Source: Alligator mississippiensis
Taxonomy: Eukaryota; Chordata; Crocodylia; Alligatoridae
Direction: 5' to 3'
NCBI RefSeq assembly: GCF_030867095.1
Contig: NC_081824.1
Coordinates: 176,460,933 to 176,524,932, forward strand
DNA length: 64,000 nucleotides
Part shown: positions 11,101 through 23,100 of the stretch, piece after piece
How positions within the stretch are numbered: position 1 is the first letter of the stretch
Layout of the letters: each line of letters opens with the position of its first letter
Program-made: the position numbers and the translations under genes
Notes under the pieces: generated by a model
The model's database searches: none
Seen by the model: the letters and a program-made list of their open reading frames with translations, nothing else
Told to the model about the DNA's origin: nothing

Positions 11101-14100
11101 TTTCAAGAATGAGACGTTGCTCTTTACAAATAATAATGTATTATTATTTTTCATAGTCTTTACTATTTTTCATAGTGTTTAGACATATTTATAAAATGTG
11201 TATAGGTAGAAACAATGAAGTTAACAATTTTTGGTTACTATGTTAACAGTACAAATAGAAAAAAATCTAGTTGAGTGCTTTTTTTAATCAAATTGGAGGA
11301 CGTTGAGATTTTAGACGATTTTTGTGTTTTGTTTTTGTTCACTTGTAGTTTTACATTTATATTAAGCAAGTGAATGACTATATAGCATTTTGAATGACTA
11401 TATAGCATTTATATATAAACATTTTGTTTGTGTGATGTAGCTTGATTGCTTTGGGGCATTTTAAAGTGTCAATGCCTTAACATTATTGTTAAATTAGTTT
11501 ATTACTAAAAGCCACTTACAAGTAATACAAGGCCACAATATCTTTATCTCAAAATTCTAAGCCCTTTACAAATAGTAAATGAGAATCCTCAGTGTCGTGA
11601 CTTAGGCCCCTGGAAGGTGTTAAAACAATGGTATGATTGGGATCCGAGGAAATTTACACCCTGTTACAAGTGTTCAGCCTTAGCATGAGGATGCTTCATG
11701 TTCAATTTATGGTGCTATACAAATGAGCCATAAAGTTCCACATATTTTGTGGAATATCTTCATGGCTGGTTTGCCACTTTATGGCACCATAAATTGGCTG
11801 AATGTAGAGCACTGTTTCTATTTATGGTGAAATTAATGTATCAATCATCCTAAAACTATAATCATGAGTCTCTATATAGGCAGTTGGAAAGAGGGAATGC
11901 AGGAGCAGAGAGAGGTTGTGGCTTGTCAACAAGCATATAGGAAGGTAATAACAGTCAGGAATAGGACCTTGAAATTCTTATTTTACCAGTTTTCTGTTCA
12001 AAATATTAGAGTGCCTATACACGTTCAGGGAGGCTGCTCCAACATGCTGTAATTACAGTGCGTTGGAGCAGACTCGATTAATTGAGTCTGCTGGAGTGTG
12101 GTAATTACTGTGTTGCAGCAGACTCCAGTGTCACGTATCAGCGTCCCCATGCTGAAAAATGGCAACAGAGGTGTTTTAACCAAAGCTCGTAGAATGAGCT
12201 TTGGTTAAAGTGCCCCTGCTGCCATTTTTCAGTGTGGGGACACCGATATATATGATGCTCTGGGCGCTTTAATTAGAGTGGCTCTTCAGTGCCCTTTGAT
12301 ATTAGTCCTATGTGTAAAGATTACCATAATCAATGTGTGTTTTTATAACAAGGTGGTTTGAAATAATGGACCATAGATAATTTGATTTGTCAGTACTCTT
12401 TATGTACTTGTCTTGACTTCTTATGTATTTTATGGTTTTCTTTGTAAAATTATTTCCAGGACACTTGCATTGATTTTACTTCGATTTTTGTTTTGCATCT
12501 TAGGTTTAGCTGCATTAAAAAAAGATAATGGTTCTGAATCTAACTTTTTGGCTACTGAAGGAATAAAAGCAATGTCTGGGGAAGGAGGTAATTATATTTT
12601 ATTTAAGAAAAATTCTGGCAAGGGCATTTAAGAGGTGCACAGATGCTCCATAAAAATAGTGCACATGGATATCCTTGCATTCTGGTGTCCACCAACCCTT
12701 TACCCTGTTTCACCTAGAGCAAGAATAATATGGGTATTGGGATTATTGCCAGAGCAGCATGGTATAGCACACTGTGGGCCAACCTTCTTGGCAGGCATGC
12801 CACAAGTTAGCCCTGTACCCATCCTGAGTGCTACTTCAATCCACTTCCCCTGCCCAGTTTTTTGCTGTGCTTTCTGCTCCCTGCCCTGGGGTCCCTGCCT
12901 GATCTGCTCTGTTTTCTGCTTCCTGCTCTACTACTCTGCTTTCTGCCCTATATGCCACCGTGATCCTTGTCCTCTCCTCAGTTTGTTCTTTGCCATGCAC
13001 AGAGTCTGTGTGTGCTACTTGTTGGCCATCCCTGGTATAGCACATATGTGAATAACAGTGAAGACCATCCCTCTGAGCCAGAGATGCTCAACCTCTGTCC
13101 CACAAGCCAAATCCAGTCTATGGGGTTCTCCACGGGTCTAGAAATTTGACAGCAGGGCAGTGTTAAGTAGTGTTAATTGCTCCCAATGCTGTGGCAATTA
13201 ACACTGCCACTGTTTTCTTCCACCATACCCACTCTCCCCCCCCCTCCCCCCCCCAATTTCCAAGCCCGCAGGCTAGATGGCACAGCCCCATGTGCCAGAT
13301 TGTGCTAGTGTACAGGGTAGTTTCACATCTGGATCTAGGAGTCTGGGTTGGCCTTGACTGGGCTAGCATGTAGGGTCACTCAGTGGCCAGATCCAGTGCT
13401 CAGGGCAGAATTGGCACCCTGGATTGCACCTGTGAACTGACCCCACCCTGGATCCAGCCCACAGATCAATCTTGCCCATGGAATCCAGTCTATGAACCAG
13501 CCCCATGCCATCCATATAGTCTGTGGGCCCAGAAGGTTGAGCGCCACTGATCTAAGCCTTGCTCTGGCTCTGAAAATGCCATTTTGGAGCTTGTGAAGGA
13601 CCCTTTTTGCCCTATTTGCCTGCGGCTGGTTGTGGGTGCTTTGATTGGAAATTTGGTCTTGGAGTGTAAGTCCTGTATTTGGTCTTCATTTTTCTGTTTC
13701 TTTCAGGGGTTACTTTTGCTCATTGAGAGAGAGCAGAAACCAATTAATTTTGGAACATTTGAGCTCTTGTACTTTCTTTCTTAGTGGCTCTCAATTTTTT
13801 TAGACTCAAGGCACTCCTCAGAAAATGCCAGCTCTTATTTTAATGTATTATTGACTTTACAATACAAGAATGGCTCTAGTATTTTTCTAAAGACCACAAC
13901 AGATCAGACTGTTTTTAACACTAGATTCCTATTTGAAATATCTGGCTGCGTCCAGGTGAGCACGGACATTTGTTTCCCAGGGACAAGTAGCAGCGGGACA
14001 CCTTGTGCTGCTGCTGCTTGTTCCCGGCGAACACCCATGCCACCTGCCCTCTGGCATGCAACAAATTACTCTGGGTGGGGAGGCTGGGGCCAGCAATTGT

Positions 14101-17100
14101 GCTGTCCCCAGCAGCCTTACCTGGGGTCCTGGATGCTCCTGCAGCTGGGAGCATGGCTGGCAGCCAGATATGGCTCCAACCAGCCAGGCTCCAGTTTTGG
14201 GCAGTGTGCACTGCCCCACTTTTTTTTTTGGCAAGGATATTTTTGACCCCAGGATCTCCCGGTGTCAACTCCCCCCCCCCCCCCCACCCGGCACTGCAAG
14301 GCGGCAGTGTAAGGAACTCCTGCATGTGCAGTGTGTAGCACCACAGATGGGTCTGTGGTGCCACACATCGCACATCCGTGCTCATCTGGACACAGCCTGT
14401 GGGTCTATCTATGTTTGCATACCTAACTACTAAGTGGCACACTGTGGCACCCTTGAAAGAATCTCAAGGCACCATGGTTGAGATTCACTGCTGTAAGTAC
14501 GTCAGTCCATAAGCCTGTGTTCTAGTTTGTGGTAGCTGCAGGTCATAGTTCTTGACTTCTGTTAATAAATTGAAGATTTGGTTGTTAACATTGATCGTGT
14601 TTTCTTCTTGGGAGCATCCCTGTGGGGACCTCAGTGCTTTGTAGACACCAATGTGTTTAGTCTTGCAACATTTCTGTAAGCCAGTTAAGAGAATTATCTC
14701 CAACTTCCTAGGTAGGGAAACTGAGCCACAGATGCTAAGTATCTTGTTACACACTTGATGTTTGGGCAGAATAGAAAAGAAATAGCTGAAAACTAGAGAG
14801 CTATAAAGAAAAGAAAGATGCTAGAAATAAATCTGATTGGACAGCTTCAACATCAAGGTTTGCAAATGGAACTAAAAATGATTTATCTCCCATTCTTGTT
14901 TTATAGTAAGGATTTTAATATTAATACAGTATCTAACAGCATACAGTAGGCACTAATCCACACACTTCATAATTTACCCACAAAAATGTCACTTTCCCTA
15001 CTTCTCATCAAAGATTTAATATACTGGATGCCGAGAGTGAGGTGATGAGGTCTTGTATTATAAGCCTTCATTATTTTAAAAATATACTCTAAACTATTTA
15101 TCAGTATGTTGTGAAGCATTATAAATAGCTAACACAAGCTTACCATTGCCAAAACAAATAAGTAAAAGCTCATGCTGCATATGTCTGTTTTGTTTCTTGT
15201 TTTGCTCCCTTACTGATTTTGTGAATTAATGAGGTTTTTCTGTTTCATACTTGTTTTTTCTTTCTTGTTAGTTAGTCCTTCCCTGATTATGATTTCTGGA
15301 TAACTATTTCCATTTACTGCTACTTTCAGCTTTTTCTGGCTCCAGTAGCTCTTCTTCTACTACTTCTTTAGAGACTAAACATAATCATCTCCCAAAAAGG
15401 AGTTCAACCAACAGTAATAAGAAGGCAGCGACTAAAGTAACTTCCATCTCATCTAAAACCAGTACTGGTACTGTGTGCGCTATGTTTAGTTATAAGGGAT
15501 ATCTTCACAGGCTGGGGATGTGGGGGCAGGTCAGTTATCTGATAGGTCAGATGTTCACAGGGAACATATTTGCTTGTTCTTTAAGTCACAACTTGGGACC
15601 ATAGTTTAAAGGAGGGAGGCACTTGTCAAGTAATTATCCCTAAAGTTAAGGTTTTGTGTGTTACAGTTATTAAAATAACTGAGCAAGGAGTTATAATTTT
15701 TAAGGTCTAACTTTCAGAGCTGAACTGTACTTCAGACTGTGCCTTCAACTTCCCAATATGAACTAAGAGCTTTAAGTCCAGTGTTCCTTAGTCAAACAAC
15801 TCCCACTGAAGCAAAGGAGTATTTTGTATGGGTTTTGGTTTGGTATAAAGTACAGGTTGGTCAGAGACTATTCCTTTGTGTTGGCTGACATGTTGCTAAA
15901 CCCTTCTTTGTTTTCACAGTTGCTGGTGTGCTAATTTCAGCTTGTTTCCCTGTTTTTTAAATAGGATTGAATAATGCTTCTCCAGCCACAAGAAAAAACC
16001 CTTTTGATGAAGGAGAAATTCAGCTTGGAGACAGGGTGCTGGTAGTTGGACAGAGAACTGGCACTGTTAGATTCTATGGGTCGACAAAGTTTGCACCAGG
16101 TATCTTATAAGTTTATCAAATATATTGTAGAATTAGATTAATATGACCAGTGTGCGTGTTTGGACTTTTAAGTTAAAAAAAGCATTACAAATCTCTCTCT
16201 CTCTCCTGTTATGTTAGAATATTTCTTGAAATTGCAGCTGCATGGAGAAGGTGGGTATTTAATATATAATATGTGATTTCCACTTAACCATTAAGGTAGA
16301 TGAATTGGAAGAAATATTTTAATACTGAAATATTTGGTTATTGAAATTCTCATAAAGTTTTTAATATTGTGAGTTCAGTTGTGGGGAGGTGGGGGAAGAG
16401 GGTGTGCAATCACACACTCCTTTTCTTCTCTGGGCTTTTATATGCAGCTCTTTGTCCATGCTGATATCTTGCAACATGGAAGCTGTACCACAATATATTT
16501 ATGCTCTTCTCTTTTTGGAAATGCTTTGGTGGCTGGTAAACTATGAAAAAGATTGTTAGTCTAAATTCAGTTATCTCTTGGGACCACTTTTATATTATTG
16601 CTCCCAATAAGAAAGTGCAGATATCTAGAGAATTGACTTGGTGGAAATTACCCCAATTGTGAGAAATAGCTAGTCATCTTGAAATGGAAGTGGATTGTTC
16701 TGAAATGATAGAAACTGTAACTTGACCATGCATCCTTTCCAACTAAATTGCTTGACACTCTTGTAATTTTTGAGTTCCTTCATATTCCAGACCTATGCCT
16801 AGAACATAATCACAAAGTTGAGACTGCCCATAGCTAAGTTGTCTGGTATTTTTTCACCAAGACTGGTTTAAATGGAAACCTACTTGATTGATAATTCAAG
16901 TAACAGTACTCTGTCTTGACACTTGGTGGCATCGATATTTAAAAAAAGGTTGAAGGTAAAATGTCAAAATGCAGCATCAAATGGCAGAAATTGTATTCCT
17001 CATTGAAACAAGTACATTTTAAGGAATATTAGATTAGGATGTTAATATAATCTAATTTGTAAATTCTGTGTAATCTATATTACAGTCTAATGGAAACAGC

Positions 17101-20100
17101 TGAAATGTTTTCTTGTCCTCAAATGGGTATGTTCGCATGTGCAGCTTGTATTTGGTGATTACATATGCTGAGAGACACAAATGAGTATTAGCTCACACGA
17201 TAACTTTTTCTGTTAAATACTAAACTGGTTTCTTCCCCCCATCTTGTATTTTTATCTTGAATCTTTTTATATTTTGTGCTAATTTCTGTCCTTTTAAGGG
17301 AGCAAATGAAAGGAGTTTCTTTCTGTACTGTAGCAAATGCTAACAAAGTCCTTTTAGTGTTAGCTAAATGATCTTTATCAAAGAGCTCTTCAATATATTC
17401 ATTTTTAGAAGAGAAATTGTGTCTCTTTTAACATTGAGAATGAAACTGCCTTTTACTGCAAAAAAAAAAAAAAAAAGAGGGTGAAATTCTACTGTGGAAT
17501 AATCACTAATCTTTATGCTTGCAGTAATTTAGCACTGTGTGTTTGGGGAATAGCAGGGGGAACCACCGTTCTGAATGTTCATGTCAGGAAGGTAGCCATT
17601 TAAAAAAACCCCAACATAATATAGGCAAAAATGACAGGAACATATCTTCCTGACAAGCTGGCAAAAATCCCTTTTCCTATTGCTTTTGGTGGCCTGCCAT
17701 TCCTTGCATAACAATAGGCCTGTTGATTTTGGCCACATTGTTGTGAGAACAGGAAAAAAGGAACTTTTTAATATATATTTAGGTGTTTTAATTTAAAAGT
17801 CATGGTCCTTGTTTCTTCAGCTGATTAGTATTGCCCTTAAATCCATAGCCTAAGCTCCAAGTGACCTGAATTTAATTTTGAGTCTTTGGGGATGGATAGC
17901 ATAAGGACTGATAATGGGATATGGAACTTATCACCTTCACATAATTAGCTCACATTTATCACAGGGTGCTAGTGTTCAAACTTATTAACATTTGATGGCT
18001 GTTCAGTGATCCATATGAAATGGGTTGTTGGCCAGTCCCAGTTCTTCATACATTTGTGTCCACATGACAAAAATCAGGCTTGACATTAGTATGAAGCACT
18101 ATGTATTTTAGACAGGGAGAGAGACTTGAATGAGTATTAGCTCACACTTTAATTTTAGTGGAAGTCATTTGAGATCAGGTTTAAGGTAGGTGGTCGGAGA
18201 GCTGAAGAAACTTGAACTGCCAGTAACTCATTCCTGACTGTTTTGTCATCAGAAAACTTCAATTTCTAGCAGCATTGCATTTGCCTAAAAACAATCTTTG
18301 CAACTTTTGGGTCTTTTGCATTTTATTTAAAATTAACTCCTTTTAAAAATAGGTTTAGATGTTTAAAAAGATCAACAGTGTTTTTGGGATTATTTTGATC
18401 TGTAAACAAAACATTCATATCTTGAAATTTTTTAGGAATTGCTTCTTCTGTATTTGTGATTATTGACTCAAATCAAAGAGATCGCATCCAGAAAAAGGAA
18501 AATCTTATTTCTTGGTTTGGTGAAAATCCTCTTATTTATAAATTAGGTGAATATACAACGATAAATCCCATGTTTTAACTATTATGTACAAAAATGTTGC
18601 TGTCTTCACAGTTGACATTTTAAAATTATTCTTTTAAAATATTCATATTTTATCTTTTTTAGGGTTTTGGTGTGGTATTGAACTGGACAAACCTCATGGC
18701 AAGAATGATGGTTCAGTTGGAGGGGTGCAGTACTTTAGCTGCCTCCCTAGATACGGCATATTTGCACCACCATCTCGTGTGCAGAGGCAAGTAATGATGT
18801 CATTTTGACATGCAAGCAAATGTTATCCTCTCCTCATTTTCTTACCACCTTTCTCTCCACTGGGAAAGAGTTCTATATAAGCATTAGGATTGTGCAAAGC
18901 TTTGGGTGCCGATTTGATTAGGAAGAGATTCAGCCCGATCTGGCAGTCGAATCTCCAAATCTGAATTGAATCAGGAGACCAATAAAAAGGTCCGAATCGA
19001 TTTGAAAAAGATTTGGGCAGTCTCTGGTCACTGCCACAGGGAGTTGGACCTGGTCTCCGTCCCGGTAAGTAGATGGTGGGAGGGGTGGTTGGAGGAGGGG
19101 CCCCCGCATCCCCTGTCCACTCTCCCAGCCCCATCAATGGCTGCCCCACCTGGCCCCAGCATCCTGGCTCCTTAAAAAAAAAAACCAACAAAAAATGCCC
19201 CGCACTCACTGGCTGCTGCAGTGGCCATCAGGGCTTCTGGGGGCTCATGCAATGTGGGGCAGTGGCGTTTTTCCCCCCCCACCCCAGTCTGGCAGTAGCC
19301 CGTGAGTGTGGTGCTTTTTTTTTTCCTTTTTTCCTAAACGGGGCTGGGAGAGCAGGTGGGAGATGGGGCCTCTTTGATTCAGCCGGTTTGGCGGTGACTG
19401 AATCTCTGAATCAGATTTGGCTGAATTGATTCGGGACAGTGATTTGAATCACCAAATCGAATCACTGTCCCCCGAACCATCCTAATCCGAAGCAAATACT
19501 AGCTGCTTTGCACAGGCCTAATAAGCACGTGCTCTTCCTGCTGGTGAAGGCTAGGTGGTCATAGACCAACTTATTGACAGAAACCTTTCAGTACTAATGC
19601 AGTATAAATGGGAAGCATACCCATGTGGCTCTTACAGCAAACTTGCACACTTTTCAAATGTTCGTTTCAGTCCAGTAGTTACCTTTAGGAGCACAGCTAA
19701 TATAGTAAGTGTTTGTGACTACTCATTAGTAGGGACAAACTTGATATTGGATGTAAAGTTCTAGTGAAAGGACTCTGTATTGGACACCATGTAACTTTCA
19801 TAGATTCATAGATGTTAGGGTCGGAAGGAACCTCAATAGATCATCGAGTCCGACCCCCTGCATAGGCAGGAAAGAGTGCTGGGTCTAGATGACCCCAGCT
19901 AGATGCCTATCTAACCTCCTCTTGAAGACCCCCAGGGTAGGGAACTTCATGGTAATCTGTAGAATTCTCCTAGCCAAACTACATATAGGAGCCAGAGCTA
20001 GGAGCCATGTTGTTGATTTAGAGCCACTAATATTGGGCTTGTGGAGGAATATCAGAAACAGCTCTGTCTCTTCACTTGCCTAGTTTTGGTCAGCGGAAGA

Positions 20101-23100
20101 TCACTTTGTATGTATCCAGTTACAGTTCTCTTCTCCACTTCTCCCTCATCTCACCCTTTTAGCACAGTGAAATTCCACAGTACTATGCATCACGAAATGG
20201 AAGATAAATATTTTCTCACTTCCTTCTGTCTATAAGGCTGCAACACAGAGGAACCAGCACTGTATTTGTAGCCTTAAATATACATGCAGCACTTTCTCTT
20301 ACTGTGTGATTGACTTTCATCTTGCACTTCCATTAAGACGTAAACCTTAGTAGTTTTTCTCTGATCATTGAGCTTACTATAACTTGCATATTATTGGGTA
20401 TATACAGGTAGCATTTTAGATTAGTAGTTGATGAAATTAGTGTATGCAAGCTGAGAGAAATGACTGCTGTGGGAATCTTACTCTGCGTTAACAGACCTGT
20501 GCGCAATTAAAATATGTCTATTTGGAATCAAAATTTAACTTGCAGGATGGGAAGAAACCCAGATCTGCACTAATCAACAGTAAACCTTGACACTTTTTCA
20601 GTAAACCTTGACACTGATGTCTTTCCAAAATAATTCAGCAATATATTTATTAAAGTTATAGTTCAGTTTGGAAGAGTTTTAACACACCGTCTCATTTCAG
20701 ATTAACAGGTTCCCTAGACTCCCTCACAGAAACTTCCTCAGGTAAAATGAATCAGTCTTTTCCAGGTAAGAAACTATGTTTTATATAGCTTAGTGGTTCT
20801 CAACCTTTTTAGGCATGCCTCTGCAGATTTGAGGCACCCTTCTATATTCAGGCACCCCTGAGAAAGTGTCAGTTCTTAGTTGTTTGCACTGGTTTTTTGT
20901 TCACTACAAAAAAATAATAGAATAATTCTTTGTTGCAAAGAACTCAGAAAGACCACAGCAGGCCCCAGAAGGTTTTTAACACTATGGATTCCTATAAGAA
21001 CTGCCACTTATTGGGTCAGACTATAGGTCCATCTTGCCCAGTGTTCTGTCACAGCGTTAGAGAGCGGATGCTGAAAGGGAGAGTGAACCAGGTACAACTA
21101 GGGTTTTTTCCACTGTTCCTCTCCTCCTACTTGCAGACTCCAGTGTTTAAGAATAATATTAAACCTAGAAATTAACAACCAACTAAAACTGAAAATTTGA
21201 AAAATTGAATTTCTTCCTCTAATGTTTCTTATGCTCCTTGCTTCTATTAACCAAATGTCTGGTTTTAGAAGAATCTTACTGGTCTAAATGCATATTTCTC
21301 CCTTTATCTGCTATTTTGTAAGGACAGGATTTATGAAATCTCTACAGAAGAAACTGTTTTGAACACCTTTATGAACTCTTTTTATACACCAGAGATAAAG
21401 TATAGAAAGCAGTGTAGTCCAATGGATATACTGTTCTGGGACTTGGGAGACAGACACACTAGGGCCATGCACTCACCTGTGTGACATTGGCTGAGTCACT
21501 TCACCTGTCTCTTTCTCTTCTATCCCTTCTTTGTCTTGTCTATTTACATTGTAAGCTTTTTGGGGCAGGGTCTGTGCCTTGCTACCTATTTGTTCAGTGC
21601 TTAGTATAGCGAGGCCCAGATCTCTGGTGCTAATATAATAGTCTTACTACAAACTAAAAATAAGGGTCTTGCCAAAGCAGCTTACAGGCAAGGACAACAG
21701 GTCAGGAGTTGAAGAAGCAATGGCAAGATTGGTGTGGAAATCAGAGTAGGAGCAGTTCCATATCAAATTCATATTTTCTGAGACCTGTTCAGACTTTTTT
21801 TGATAAATAATTTTTTCTGAACAGAAATTTTGGAGAAGAGGTGTTTAAAACTTCATTTTTTTTTATTGACTTAATCGCCTTTTCCCTCTGCTTCTTGAAA
21901 ATCTAGTTCTATTACACTTTTGCTTGAAAAATATATTCTTCTTCTGATGAGCAGTAGTTTGTAGGAGCGAGGGGAAGGAGTCTAGTAAATGAGATGGTAA
22001 AAGCCTAGTAAATGCATATCGTATACACTTTTCAAAAATATTCTAATCAGCTTAATTACCTCATTTATTCATTGTCCCGTGTAGGTTTTAAACGAAGTTT
22101 GAGTACAACTTCTGCATCTTCTCAAAAGGAAATGAACAGGAGGCACACCTTTGTCAGGTGAGTATGTGTTTTAAATATTTATTAGCTGCAAAAACTGGGC
22201 ACCTGAAGTTCAGGATGACTGGGAGAATTAAGGTCAGAATTTTATTCTGTTGATGTATACATGTAACGGGTAAAGATTCCTCTGAAGTTATGTGTAGCTC
22301 TCCTCATTCTGTTGGCCTAGCTTAACAAACAGTCCCCACTGATTTCTGATAGTGAATGACTGATTAGAGAACTATCCCTAGAAGAGCTGAATCACTCATG
22401 AGCTCTTACTCAGAACTCATGACACCAAAACAGAAGGGGAGCAAGTTTCAGTTCTGAAATATCCCAGCTCCTTTGACAAACTATAACTTAAGTCAGTGGT
22501 TCTCAACCGTTTTTGTACCAGGACCCATTTGTAAACATCAGTGGCCAGTCCCGACCCGCTGCCCCCCACCTCCAGGCCCCCCCATGTGTGGGGCGGGGGG
22601 CAAGCAGCCCCTTGCAGGCTGGAACTCTGCCAGCCTACAAGGGAAAAGCCACTGTTTTCCCTTTTTTCCATTTTTAAAGTTTGTTCGCAACCCTTTCATA
22701 TATTCTTGTGACCTACTTTTGGATCGCAACCCATGGGTTGAGAAATGCTGATTTAAGCTGTGTATCAAATTGGGGGAAAGGGGAGTTATTTTTCTGAACG
22801 TATGCTAATTCTACTATACCCACTCCCCTTCCCTGAGGCAGTCTTCTAGTTCTTTATTTTTTATTGTAGATTAATAGAGTATGGTTTGAAGGCATCTCAT
22901 TTCTTTAAAATATGTAACTGGTTAGAACAAAATGATTGATTTCATTAACGTTTTGTATATAGATACTAGTTTTGGATTTTTATCTTGCTGCCCAGATTCT
23001 GAATGAAAGCTATCTATCTGCCAGGTGTAGGCCTGAAAACAAACAACTTCGTGTTAGCTCAGTTTATAGGGACACTGAATTGTCATGTTCAAGGTGTTTG

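Noticed and set aside
13851..14442. Frames of 100-170 codons on both strands
   Set aside because: They cross the borders of nested transposons and a C-run; there is no homology.
18791..18796. GT donor four bases after the CLIP4 exon ending at 18786
   Set aside because: It would put the next exon into a frame with no CLIP4 similarity; the GC donor keeps it.
20742..20747. GGTAAA inside the CLIP4 exon as an early donor
   Set aside because: Reading through it gives KMNQSFPGFKR, which fits the CLIP4 linker, and a good donor follows at 20766.
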